Part shown: positions 10,017 through 19,632 of the stretch, one piece after another
How the letters are laid out: each line of letters begins with the position of its first letter
Numbering within the stretch: position 1 is the stretch's first letter
Assembly: GCA_002839825.1 (NCBI GenBank)
Contig: PGYU01000022.1
Location: 1 to 64,000, forward strand
From: Ignavibacteriae bacterium HGW-Ignavibacteriae-1
Lineage (GTDB): Bacteria > Bacteroidota > Ignavibacteria > Kapaibacteriales > UBA2268
Reading direction: 5' to 3'
Length of the DNA stretch: 64,000 bases
Position numbers and translations under genes: made by a program
The notes under the pieces: generated by a model
What the model was told of the DNA's origin: nothing
Database searches by the model: none
The model's input: only the letters and a program-made list of their open reading frames with translations

Positions 10017-13000
10017 TTATCTCATTATAATTAGATTTTTTGTAGTGATGTAAGTTGGTGTAATCAAAACTAAATAATACTGTCCTGAGCTTAATTCTGA
10101 GATGTCGCTATTTAAATTCTTGGCTCCAAGCGAGCTTATTGATTGTTTTAAAAGCTCTTTTACTTTTTCGCCTTGCATATTATAAATCAACAATTCCGTC
10201 TGTCCTACTTCGTTTAATTGCAAATCCACTTCGAGAATGTTATTTGCCGGGTTGGGTGAAATTCTGACTATTCCTTGATTTGATTTTGGTGTATCATAGA
10301 CACTAAGTGGGGAATTTTTGCATGGAACAATCCAATCATAAATATTATGCACCTGAAAAGCGCGTCCGGTGGCAGATGTAAACCCAACATAGCCAAATTC
10401 ACCATCCTCGAGACTCAAATATTCAGGTAAATCTATGTCATTCAAAGTAAGTACAGGTTCGGTGAACATGCGTTCATTATTTAAATAAATGTTCAATCTT
10501 CTTAATGCATAATTATAAGCTATACGAACATAATAAACTGAATCTTGTTCCAAAAGCATGATATTTTTGTTCATCGCAAGAGTTGATTCCTTGATGCTGT
10601 GGTCGGCTGTGTTAGGCTCTGGTCCTAAGGATTGGATTGCAATGTGATTTCCGTTCGGGTCATATGGGTTACGGAATAAATCAATTTCAATCGCCATACT
10701 ATTCTTAAAGCCGGTGTAGCCAATATCACCGCCTTTTTCGCCGAGTGCCGGGTTGAATTCATTTTGGATTACAAACGCCAAGCCGTCGGCTCCGGGCAAT
10801 GAAGTTTCCTCCATATTACCATTGTCACCGAGTGTATAGTTGAATTTAAACTCTGTGAAAAAATCTTTTTTGAACGAGAATTTTTCTTTCATCCACACTG
10901 CGCCTGAGTTAAACACGGTAGCTTCGGTCAATTCGATGTGCAAATCATCTCGCTTGGTATTGCCCAAGAAAACCAAATTCTCATCATTGGGAGTAACGAT
11001 ATTTTCATTTACAAGGACGTCGAAATGCGTTGTATCGGTCATCGCTCCTTCGATTTCGATATACAAGCTGTATCGTCCGGAGTGGTGCAGTTGCGCATTT
11101 GGGATAACGATGTACTGCTGATCGGAAGTGAAACCATTTGGTCCCATCCAGTGATACTGCCCTTTATGAACTTCGTTTGTGAACAAATAGAGCAAATCGC
11201 CGACGCATAAAGGACTGAAAGATACAATTTTTGGTTCAAGCTGTCCATTACCGAAAAGCTGCACTATTGCGGGACTGCCGACTCCATCATAATGAAACTC
11301 CAGAGTGCCGCTCGTTCTGCCAAGCGACGAGGGCGCAAATCTTAGGTCCATCAAATGCGTTTCACCGGGTTGCAAAGTGAATGAACCGCCACCATTTATG
11401 GTAGAGAAATCTACGATATTCGGGTAATTATGCTTAGTAGAGGTTATTGTGATTGGGCTGCTACTGACATTTTTAATTGTTTGAGCACTAATTGAATCTT
11501 TTTGTGATTGGTAAGGAACTGTCCCAAAATCAATCAAATTATTGATTATTTGGAGATGCGGCTCTACACCCTCGCCAATGATGCTTTGCTTCAAAGTATC
11601 AGATTGAGTTATGATTACTATTTCTGCGGTGTGAAGACCCACTCTATTAGGCACGAAACTAAATTCAGCGAAGTGGCTTTTGTTCGACTCTATCGTATAT
11701 TCAGGAAATCCCGATACAAGCGAGAAAGCAGAAGCATCCGCGCCTTGGATATAAATCGAATCCACTCTAAATTTCCAAGTGCCTATATTCATAATGAAAT
11801 CACTAACAACAGAATCCTTTGTAGTGCCGAGCAAAACTTGGAGCATATCAATGTCTCTCGATAAAGCAATGGGCTCAACAATTGAAAAAACTGCATCGGA
11901 GACATCGGATTGTGGAAATTCATCATTACTTTCTAATCTCCAGACTCTTGCTTTTTTGTCTGAACCAGCTGTTAATATTCTCTTACTATCAGGACTCCAG
12001 GAAGAATAATTCCATGGTATTTCTTGATTACTAAATAATTCAATTAGTTTCTTACCAGAATTGGCATCCCAAACTATTGCATGATTTCCTGAAGTAACAA
12101 AATATTTATTATCCGGACTCCAAGCACCATCGAATACATGCGAATTATGCCCTTCTAAGGTATATAGCAATTGTGAATTATTAACATCCCAAACATAAGC
12201 TTGTAAATATCCAAGCCCTAATATTTGACTTCCATCATTATTCCAGACAGCCTTATTAAAATGAATATTAGTATCAGGAAGCTCTTTATAAACTCCACCT
12301 CCAATCGAATTATGAATACTTATTTTATTGTATCTACTTGTAGAATAAAATTTTGTTGTAGAAAGAAATTTTGTTCCATCTGGGCTCCAGTCCGCATATT
12401 TAATTACATAAGTGGCACTAGGATAATCAGACCACCCAATTAAAAGTGTACCATCAACAGCACTGTAAACACCACCTTTTCCAATATAAGAAGAAACTAA
12501 AATTTTAGTACCATCATTATTCCAAAAAGCGAAATCGAAATCCAAATAATTTTTGAAATGCACTAATTCTTTTCCTGTAAAAGGGTCCCAAATAATTACC
12601 CTAGTAATTTGACTTACAATACGGGCACCATCTGGACTCCACTTTAGGAATGTCCCTGTATTATAAATCTCAGATAATTTTTCCCCATTTTCAACATTCC
12701 AAATAGTAGCATTGCCGGGACTTCCATACCTATCTTCAGTTATTGTTGCTACTAACTTTCCATCAGGGCTCCAAGCTCCATTAATTATTTTATTATACGT
12801 ATATTTTAAAGTAAGTAAAGGTAATCCATTCCAACTATCCCAAATGATGGCAGAAAAATCATCACTTACAGTTAATATCATATCGCCGTTGGGACTCCAT
12901 ATTGCATTGTTCACCCGTTCAGAATGTTCAAGAGAAAATTCTAAATATTTTGATTCATTTGAATCATTTTTTACTCCACCTTGACTAACTCGTACCAAAC

Positions 13001-14438
13001 ATTGGTTGCTTGCAGGTTTGGGGATATTCGTCCAGTTGTAAGCCAATCCGCTTGCATTTTTTGTTATTGTTTGCCAATTTTGCCCGTAATTTGTGCTGTA
13101 TTCCAAATGAACTTTTTCATCAGGTAGAACCCCTTCCCAAGTTATCAAAGTGTCATTACCGACTACGAAAGTTTCGCCACCATTCGGGTGAGTCAGTTTT
13201 AGGGTCTGTATTTTTGGCTTTATTCCTCTATAACCTCCAACTGCATAATATTGCATAGTACATGGAGCACTTTCAATCTCAAACTTGCAGAAATTGTAAC
13301 TGCTGTCTGATGGAGTATAACTTATAGTTAATTCCCTGCTTTCACCCTTATTCAAAATAAAATTTGTTGGTGTAATTGTAAATGCCGTATTGTTGCCAGT
13401 AATATTACTTACTGTAAAATCTGCATTTCTTGCAGTTACTCTTACTTTTTCTTCTACTTTAATGCCAATTACCGGATTAAGAAATTTCACTGTTAAGGGG
13501 TCAAATTCTAAGTTTGCAACTGATGCAATGGGACTTTGGTAGCTTGTTTTAACTTTTAACCCCAAATCTGATATTTTTAATTCTGCATCTGTAATACCCT
13601 CAATGCAGGGTGCTCCACTTTCCCATTCAATTTCACAGGGTTCACCACCTTGGGCTTCTTGAAGGATTTTTCTATAAACTTCAACTGCTTCATCTATTGT
13701 CGTAACATTTTCGAACCATTGCCCACCAGTTTGAGTTGTAATATCTTTGATGTTCTGCGGACAAAGCATATTGAGAGTTACTCCATAAATTACAACATCT
13801 TGAGATAAAGCCTCTTGAATTATCTTGCTTGTTTGAGGTTCACGATTAGGTTTTCCATCTGTTATAAATACAATAACTCTTTTAAACTTTGCGTTTTGTG
13901 TGACTAACAAACCCCCAGCCAGTGGATTGATTAACGCCACATCATAATCAGTTCCTCCTTTTGCATTTAGATTGTCTATCCCATCGAGCAATTTACTGAT
14001 ATCCGATGTAAAATCCTGGATTATATAATTCAAATGGTCAAATGCCGTAATTGCACATTCGGATTTCCCGAGTGGGAGACCTTCTACCCAAGCTCTGCTT
14101 GCGGCTTTGGCATTCGCTATTCCTCTACCACTCATAGAGCCACTGACATCTATCGTCAGAACACTTGATATTGCAATAGGTGGTGCAGGCGTTGGACAAG
14201 AAACATTTGTAACAGTCCTTTTAAGTCCATTCTCCATCAATTCAAAATCCGATGGGGAGAGGTTTAAAATCTGCTTCCCATCGGCATCGAAGGCATAAAA
14301 TTTCGCTTTGATAGTCGGGAAATTGGAAATGTCAAGGTCGAATAATGACAGACTTTGTCCGCTTGATTGATTAACGCACAGCGCTAAAAATAGTAGCGCT
14401 ACGGCGAAAAAGCTTTGAATTTTGATGGGGGTTTTCAT
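10017..14438 (-). CDS. Giant T9SS-exported protein: intact VWA, WD40 propeller, L-type lectin
   Basis: 1473 residues. Order: signal peptide (1-28); VWA domain (about 88-253) with all three metal-site motifs intact (DVSGSMSG, GGTDYD, ITDGKPN); HYDIN-like module; Kre9-like module (about 405-490); an eight-blade WD40 propeller (about 496-836) with WSPDGK...IIWD signatures; two HYDIN-like modules (about 854-1067); Ig-like segment; L-type lectin (about 1149-1371); type A sorting tail (about 1392-1473). Everything outside the propeller aligns with the 1494-residue neighbour, which has EWQKTYGG repeats in the same slot. The ribosome site AGGAGAAATAAA precedes the start. It follows the OmpA-family gene by 55 bp. 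WD40 repeats in an exported bacterial protein suggest a protein-binding platform; the partner is unknown. Confidence 0.9.
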   Translation of the reverse strand: MKTPIKIQSFFAVALLFLALCVNQSSGQSLSLFDLDISNFPTIKAKFYAFDADGKQILNLSPSDFELMENGLKRTVTNVSCPTPAPPIAISSVLTIDVSGSMSGRGIANAKAASRAWVEGLPLGKSECAITAFDHLNYIIQDFTSDISKLLDGIDNLNAKGGTDYDVALINPLAGGLLVTQNAKFKRVIVFITDGKPNREPQTSKIIQEALSQDVVIYGVTLNMLCPQNIKDITTQTGGQWFENVTTIDEAVEVYRKILQEAQGGEPCEIEWESGAPCIEGITDAELKISDLGLKVKTSYQSPIASVANLEFDPLTVKFLNPVIGIKVEEKVRVTARNADFTVSNITGNNTAFTITPTNFILNKGESRELTISYTPSDSSYNFCKFEIESAPCTMQYYAVGGYRGIKPKIQTLKLTHPNGGETFVVGNDTLITWEGVLPDEKVHLEYSTNYGQNWQTITKNASGLAYNWTNIPKPASNQCLVRVSQGGVKNDSNESKYLEFSLEHSERVNNAIWSPNGDMILTVSDDFSAIIWDSWNGLPLLTLKYTYNKIINGAWSPDGKLVATITEDRYGSPGNATIWNVENGEKLSEIYNTGTFLKWSPDGARIVSQITRVIIWDPFTGKELVHFKNYLDFDFAFWNNDGTKILVSSYIGKGGVYSAVDGTLLIGWSDYPSATYVIKYADWSPDGTKFLSTTKFYSTSRYNKISIHNSIGGGVYKELPDTNIHFNKAVWNNDGSQILGLGYLQAYVWDVNNSQLLYTLEGHNSHVFDGAWSPDNKYFVTSGNHAIVWDANSGKKLIELFSNQEIPWNYSSWSPDSKRILTAGSDKKARVWRLESNDEFPQSDVSDAVFSIVEPIALSRDIDMLQVLLGTTKDSVVSDFIMNIGTWKFRVDSIYIQGADASAFSLVSGFPEYTIESNKSHFAEFSFVPNRVGLHTAEIVIITQSDTLKQSIIGEGVEPHLQIINNLIDFGTVPYQSQKDSISAQTIKNVSSSPITITSTKHNYPNIVDFSTINGGGSFTLQPGETHLMDLRFAPSSLGRTSGTLEFHYDGVGSPAIVQLFGNGQLEPKIVSFSPLCVGDLLYLFTNEVHKGQYHWMGPNGFTSDQQYIVIPNAQLHHSGRYSLYIEIEGAMTDTTHFDVLVNENIVTPNDENLVFLGNTKRDDLHIELTEATVFNSGAVWMKEKFSFKKDFFTEFKFNYTLGDNGNMEETSLPGADGLAFVIQNEFNPALGEKGGDIGYTGFKNSMAIEIDLFRNPYDPNGNHIAIQSLGPEPNTADHSIKESTLAMNKNIMLLEQDSVYYVRIAYNYALRRLNIYLNNERMFTEPVLTLNDIDLPEYLSLEDGEFGYVGFTSATGRAFQVHNIYDWIVPCKNSPLSVYDTPKSNQGIVRISPNPANNILEVDLQLNEVGQTELLIYNMQGEKVKELLKQSISSLGAKNLNSDISELSSGQYYLVLITPTYITTKNLIIMR
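11930..12950 (-). repeat. Coding array of eight WD40 units
   Basis: Eight units of about 42 residues with the signature W(S/N)(P/N)DG...WD. It sits exactly where the sister genes carry EWQKTYGG repeats. Units 4 and 6 use WNNDG instead of WSPDG. Confidence 0.85.
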
Positions 14439-14493
14439 TTTATTTCTCCTAATAACAGATGGATAGTATTACGCCGAGCATCCGTCAGATTGA

Positions 14494-16650
14494 TTATTTC
14501 ACTTTTGTTTTCACTATTATGTTTACGGTTCTGCAATAGAAACGACCTTCGGGTAATTCATTGTTATATAGTAATTCATCGCTACCGAAGCCCACTACTT
14601 TGGCATCGGGGCGTTGCAGTGCAGTTCTTGTCGCTTCGGCACGTCGCTCGGAAAGCTTTTTGTTGTGGTCGGCGATTCCGGTTCTGTCCGTATAACCCAA
14701 AATTTCTAATTCCGATTCTTTTTTCAGCCTGCTTCGGATGAATTCGATAATCGTTTTGTCATTATCAGCAATGGCGTGTTTGTCAAAATCGAACAAAATT
14801 AAGCTGAATTGCTCGATTTCATAATCGCCGATTTGTTCGGTGCGTTTGTGCTGAACGGTGATTACTTCGATTTCTTTCGTTTGATTGTCTATTGACTTGA
14901 CGTTACCGTTGTTATCAACCAAATTTAGCGAATATATTAGCGGTTGCGGTGATTTGGGGATGAGCTTTTGGAACTGAGCCAATTCCCAATCAACGCTTTC
15001 AACCAAATTCCTATCACCGGATTTTGTGAAAATACTCTCATCGTCACTATTTTGATATGCTTTCAATTCCCAGGATTTCAAACCGGCATCAGATTGTCCA
15101 TTTAGTTTGAATCTGACAATCGGCGGATTGGAGGAACGGTCAATTTTTTCGATGAAAATTGGTTCCAAAATTCTGAAATCGTCACTATAAATTTCTACTC
15201 TGCGGTTTTCTGCGGTTTTATCTGCTTCTGTCTTGGGTGTAGATGCTTTGTCGGGTAGATTTTTAGCCTCAACTTTGAATCGTTCGGGGTTTATATTCCA
15301 CACATTTACAAGATAATCTCTGACTGTTTCAGCACGCTTTCGAGAAAGTTCAAGTTTTTTGCTTTCTGAACCATAATCAGAATTGCAACCGATTAATACC
15401 ACATTTGCAGCCGGATACATATTCAATCTTTCGCCAACAATATTAAGTATATTATGATAAATTTGAAGTGTAGAATCTCTGAAAAGGTCTGTCAAATCGA
15501 ATTGTCTGGCGGCATCTTTGCTGATTGATTTGTAGCGAGCAGGCAAAGTATGTGAATTATCCTCAAAGAAAACATAGTTGAGCAGCGGGTCGAGCCTGTT
15601 TGAAATAAATTCCTCAATTCTGAAAATCGGATTGGGAATTTCATTTCCGGCATTATCAACGCCAACGGCTTCAATCGAACCATCTAATGCATATGATTTG
15701 GGTATCATGAGCGTATCAACTCGTGATGTGATTTCTGTATGGATGATTTCAACATCCGTTTCACCTGTGTGATTTTCAAGATTTTCGATACCACGTTTGT
15801 AAGTTACGGCAGTAATCATATCGGATTCGATCCTGACAGAATCAATTTTAAATTCTTTTTTGAAGATTTCCGTTTTGACGGGTTTCGGGAGTGGCACGTA
15901 TTTTATCGCCACTGATAATCTCAGGCTATTAACTGTCCAATCAGTTTCCTTGACCATATTGGATAGCCCGAAATAATAAAATAGCTCGGGAACTATTCGC
16001 ATGGTGTTGTCCGAATTTAATGGCATTTCGTAACTTATCCCCGGAAACAAAGCCAACTGAAAAGTATTTGCATCAGGCAAATCACCTTCAAATTCGTTGC
16101 GAGTTCGCTTTCTGGTGTCGTTACCGGCTTCATCCATAAATGTACCCACACCTTCAGGCTGAACAATTGTTTCAACTTGCTTGAAAGTATAAGTGAGATT
16201 TTGCCCCGCTCTCATACCTAAGCTGATATTGAATCTTGGTGAGAGGGAATAAATGAGTGCCGGCTCGAGACCAACGTTCATGAAACCACTTTCTACGGTG
16301 TGCTCAAACACACCGTCTAAGGGACCGGTTGGGGTTATGACAGTAGTTCCCTCCTCTGCTGACAGAGTACCGCTCAGGGTATGCAGTCCCAATCTCACAC
16401 CCAAGCTGAATTTTTTGCCGAGTCGATGTTCGTAAAGCACACCAAAGTTGTATCCAAGCCCTGAGCCTGATTCAAACCGTGGGCAACAATTGGGGATGCC
16501 GGGTAAATTGGTGAATTGGGCTGAATGAAAATTTAGGTTGATTCCACCATATACTCCGTACTTGGATGTCGCGGTATCGTTTGCAGAGAAGGCACTTATG
16601 CTTAACAATTGAAATGCAATCATTATCTGCGAGAATTTCATAAAGGTCAT
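14494..16650 (-). CDS. Outer-membrane beta-barrel protein with two OmpA-type domains
   Basis: 718 residues from the first ATG; an ATG three codons in (16641) gives a cleaner signal peptide (MKFSQIMIAFQLLSISAFS). The N-terminal about 250 residues alternate in the manner of an outer-membrane porin-like barrel. Two OmpA-like peptidoglycan-binding regions follow. The first (about 380-490) has LSRKRAETVRDYL and ENRRVEI; the second, C-terminal one (about 610-715) has FDFDKHAI, GYTDRTG and LSERRAEA. Typical OmpA proteins have one such domain. It is the first gene of the run, 55 bp before the first giant secreted protein, so it may anchor or stabilise the envelope for those proteins; that link is inferred from gene order only. 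Confidence 0.85.
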   Translation of the reverse strand: MTFMKFSQIMIAFQLLSISAFSANDTATSKYGVYGGINLNFHSAQFTNLPGIPNCCPRFESGSGLGYNFGVLYEHRLGKKFSLGVRLGLHTLSGTLSAEEGTTVITPTGPLDGVFEHTVESGFMNVGLEPALIYSLSPRFNISLGMRAGQNLTYTFKQVETIVQPEGVGTFMDEAGNDTRKRTRNEFEGDLPDANTFQLALFPGISYEMPLNSDNTMRIVPELFYYFGLSNMVKETDWTVNSLRLSVAIKYVPLPKPVKTEIFKKEFKIDSVRIESDMITAVTYKRGIENLENHTGETDVEIIHTEITSRVDTLMIPKSYALDGSIEAVGVDNAGNEIPNPIFRIEEFISNRLDPLLNYVFFEDNSHTLPARYKSISKDAARQFDLTDLFRDSTLQIYHNILNIVGERLNMYPAANVVLIGCNSDYGSESKKLELSRKRAETVRDYLVNVWNINPERFKVEAKNLPDKASTPKTEADKTAENRRVEIYSDDFRILEPIFIEKIDRSSNPPIVRFKLNGQSDAGLKSWELKAYQNSDDESIFTKSGDRNLVESVDWELAQFQKLIPKSPQPLIYSLNLVDNNGNVKSIDNQTKEIEVITVQHKRTEQIGDYEIEQFSLILFDFDKHAIADNDKTIIEFIRSRLKKESELEILGYTDRTGIADHNKKLSERRAEATRTALQRPDAKVVGFGSDELLYNNELPEGRFYCRTVNIIVKTKVK

Positions 16651-16679
16651 TTTTTTCTCAAATTAGTTGTTGCTATTTA

Positions 16680-16708
16680 CAAAAATAAAAATATACTTGA
16701 AATAGCAA
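16680..16708 (-). promoter_or_regulatory. Candidate Bacteroidetes-type promoter for the OmpA/giant-protein operon
   Basis: On the minus strand TATTTTTG (16687-16680) fits the TAnnTTTG -7 element, and a TTG (16708-16706) lies 18 bp upstream, within the 17-23 bp spacing reported for Flavobacterium promoters. The implied start of transcription is about 20-30 bp before the ompA-like ATG. A/T-rich DNA makes chance matches possible. Confidence 0.4.
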
Positions 16709-17063
16709 TGATAAATGCTGATTTTAAGGGCTTTTTTGGCTTGTTTTATTCGTTTTTATATCAAAATATGCAGAAATCGCAAAAAGACACAGAAATTTGC
16801 CTGATTCGAGGTGAAAGATGTTAAAATGTCTTAGCCTTATTGTGATTTCGAATGAATGAAAGAATCAAAATTTAATACAATTTGGTTGATTGAGCCGGAT
16901 TCAGGATTTAATTTTAGAATTTTTATACTTCAGGCAAATATTTTGTTCGATTTTAAGAAAAAAGAGCAGATTTATTTTGCAGATTAACACAAAATACTTA
17001 ATTTAACTTTCATCTGATTTGAAATTATCAGAAAGTATTTGATCATAAATTTAAGGAGTAGTT
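16709..17063. other. Divergent intergenic region
   Basis: A/T-rich spacer between the minus-strand operon and the plus-strand gene at 17064. I see no convincing gene, hairpin or repeat. An AAGGAG ribosome site for the plus-strand gene sits at about 17053-17058. Confidence 0.6.
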
Positions 17064-19127
17064 ATGACAAGTTATATTTACAAAATTTTTGTGTTCTTAT
17101 TTTTCCCCGTAATTGTTGTTTCGCAGGGCAATGTCTTGATTGAATCAATGCCTTCACTAATGCCAAATCATGACATTGAATCAGCAATTAACGAGAGTTC
17201 GCCCTACTTAGGCTATGATAAAGATATATCGCCTTTGTTGATGGGCAAATATAAAGAATTGGATATTGCTTTCAATTTATTTTCGAACACATTTTTTCCG
17301 GGAATCAATCCATTCGTTTACGAGCCAAAATCCGGCACTCTTATACTTGCTCAATCATATCGTGCAAGATTGCCTGAAGGCTCGGATACAGCCGATTACA
17401 CGGGGTTTTTATATCTCTACACTTCGCAAGATGGAGGTGAGAATTGGCAGAAACACGAAATTTATCGTAAGTGGGGAGAAATTCCTACTAACCCTTCGGT
17501 TGCTGTTTTAAACCCCAATAATTCAACAGACCCTGCTGATTTTCAATACGTTATCAATAACCGATATTTTACTACTAATTGGGTAAACGGAGTACCGGTG
17601 CTTGTATTATACGGTTGTAAATTCCTAATTTTTGAGGGAAATAATTGGAATTATCTCGAATACGATGAAATTGGACCTTTATCCGACAATCCGGGTGTTC
17701 AGCAGAGATGGACAATGACCAATAACGTCCCATCTGATAGCAAAAACGGAAATTGGGTTTACACAACGGGTTTATTATCGCCGTCTAATGATTTCACCCA
17801 ATACGGCTCTTATGGAGTTGGATATATTAATATAGATGAATCTGATGTAGGCTCGTCAATTCCGGAACAATTTAGACATGGTAATTTTAGACCCGGAACA
17901 ACAAGCAATGTATCATACCAAGGTCAAATTGAAATTGACGTGGACCCTATAGGAAATGTATATACTGCTGTTAATAATTATTTTCAACCATACGAAGAGG
18001 ATGGAAGAGACCGAGTTGTAGGAGTAGCAAAATCAATTGACAATGGTAAAACTTACGGAGCGTTCGACAAAATGTCTAAGTCATTAATAGAAGAATTTGT
18101 TACTTCAACAGGTGGTAGCACAAGTATCGGGGTACCAATGCCGGGTAATTATCCTTATAGTTCTAATGGTTTTAAAGTAGTTGCTGAAGATGAATACAGC
18201 TTTATATATAGAATAATTAGCTGGGCTTCAACAGAATCGAGCACCGCATATATAGTTGAAGCCTTCAGAAAAGACGGACAATGGGGATTGAGAGAAGTTT
18301 CGACCTTTAAGGGGGGAATTCCTTATGTAATTCAAGATACAAGTGCGTCAATAGAACAAGACGTTATCATGGAAAGTTCAAGACAACACGAAGTGCAATT
18401 ATCCATGACTGCCGACGGACAATATTTAGTAGCAAAGTGGATTGACTTTCGTGATGAGTTCGTCCGATTAGACCCGCCCGTTACAATTATCGGCTCAGGA
18501 ATTGCTGATTCTTTGTTATCTACAGATATTTTTATTTCCTACAGACCCGTAAACGGTACGCAATGGTCTACACCACAGAATTTAACTGACGATGTTTGGT
18601 TTAATAAATGTACCTGGATTCCGACAATTATTCCGAGTTTGAATAATATTCCGATAATAGAAAATATAACCGTAAAATTCACAAATCCATCTGACCCTAG
18701 ATTCGAATATCCTTACTTTGTTCAAAATTATGTAGTCGGCACTTCAATTCGCAATCATATTCTTGTTGCTTCGTTTGACGCTATGAATCCCGAGAAAATC
18801 GGCAATCCGGAGCTTCAAATACCTGAAGGAGTTTTTGGTACTGTTAGTGTAAACGAAGAAAATTATAGCTTTAGAATATTGAGTGTATCTCCTAATCCGA
18901 TTGATGATGAAGGATATATTAATTACCAATTAGACCATTCGGGATTAGTTACGATGGATATTTATAACTCATTGGGTCAAAAAGTCTTAAATGTCCGGAA
19001 TCAATTCACTGAAAAAGGTTTATGGCAGGCTAATTTTTCAGCTGCGAATTTACCAACAGGCACTTATTATTGCACTTTAAATTTCAATGGTTACACTTTA
19101 ACTAAAGCTTTGAAAGTAGTAAGATAA
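17064..19127 (+). CDS. T9SS type A sorting domain protein, sialidase-like body
   Basis: 687 residues. Signal peptide MTSYIYKIFVFLFFPVIVVSQ, then a body with Asp-box-like elements (YTSQDGGENWQKHEIY near residue 125; AKSIDNGKTYG near 330) as in exo-alpha-sialidase-like propellers. The type A sorting domain starts near residue 610 (SVSPNPIDDEGYINY) and ends TKALKVVR. No sialidase catalytic set can be confirmed by eye, so a function should not be assigned. A good AAGGAG site precedes the ATG. Monocistronic, with a terminator 48 bp after the stop. The tail is not closely similar to the tails of the 1-14438 paralogues, so it belongs to a different lineage of T9SS cargo. Confidence 0.85.
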   Translation: MTSYIYKIFVFLFFPVIVVSQGNVLIESMPSLMPNHDIESAINESSPYLGYDKDISPLLMGKYKELDIAFNLFSNTFFPGINPFVYEPKSGTLILAQSYRARLPEGSDTADYTGFLYLYTSQDGGENWQKHEIYRKWGEIPTNPSVAVLNPNNSTDPADFQYVINNRYFTTNWVNGVPVLVLYGCKFLIFEGNNWNYLEYDEIGPLSDNPGVQQRWTMTNNVPSDSKNGNWVYTTGLLSPSNDFTQYGSYGVGYINIDESDVGSSIPEQFRHGNFRPGTTSNVSYQGQIEIDVDPIGNVYTAVNNYFQPYEEDGRDRVVGVAKSIDNGKTYGAFDKMSKSLIEEFVTSTGGSTSIGVPMPGNYPYSSNGFKVVAEDEYSFIYRIISWASTESSTAYIVEAFRKDGQWGLREVSTFKGGIPYVIQDTSASIEQDVIMESSRQHEVQLSMTADGQYLVAKWIDFRDEFVRLDPPVTIIGSGIADSLLSTDIFISYRPVNGTQWSTPQNLTDDVWFNKCTWIPTIIPSLNNIPIIENITVKFTNPSDPRFEYPYFVQNYVVGTSIRNHILVASFDAMNPEKIGNPELQIPEGVFGTVSVNEENYSFRILSVSPNPIDDEGYINYQLDHSGLVTMDIYNSLGQKVLNVRNQFTEKGLWQANFSAANLPTGTYYCTLNFNGYTLTKALKVVR

Positions 19128-19174
19128 ATCGTTTCGTCATTTGTTGCAACTGACGAGACAAAATAATTTTAATT

Positions 19175-19206
19175 AAGCAAGGGATATATATTCCTTGCTT
19201 TTTTTT
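19175..19206 (+). terminator. Rho-independent terminator
   Basis: An 8-bp stem AAGCAAGG/CCTTGCTT (19175-19182 with 19193-19200) is followed by a run of T. It lies 48 bp after the T9SS protein stop. Confidence 0.8.
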
Positions 19207-19218
19207 ATTTATTTCTAT

Positions 19219-19347
19219 CTGAACTATGATTTATATGATTAAGATTATTATGTTGTCTGAACTATGATTTTTATGATTTTTGTTATTAACGTGATTATGT
19301 TATCTGAACTATGATTTTTGTGATTAACGTGATTAACGTGATTAAAG
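19219..19347. repeat. Three copies of the dispersed CTGAACTATGATTT element
   Basis: Copies start at 19219, 19257 and 19304. Each begins CTGAACTATGATTT and continues with a variable chain of ATGATT/GTGATTAA units. More copies lie at 20637-20705 and 21938-22028. Non-coding. The rest of the 19128-19632 gap holds a terminator and scraps of other dispersed elements (TGGACAGAGCGCTGTTC at about 19383; CGTTTCGTCA motifs). Confidence 0.8.
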
Positions 19348-19632
19348 AAATATAAATATTCAAACCCTCCATGTACAACATTGTGGACAGAGCGCTGTTC
19401 TATCCCTACAAAGTATAATCTTAATATCGTTCCGTCATTTCCCGTTTCGTCAGTTTAAAAAAAGACGAGACTCAAATAATACAAAGGATACAAAATCGTT
19501 TCTATTTTAATAAATAATTCGTTTTTTGTTGTTCGTTTGTTAAAATTTTATTTTAACTAAATTCGTATGGGATTATGTTTTTAAGTTTTGATTTTTTGAA
19601 GTAAATTGATTTAAAAAAGTGTCGGAAAAGAT

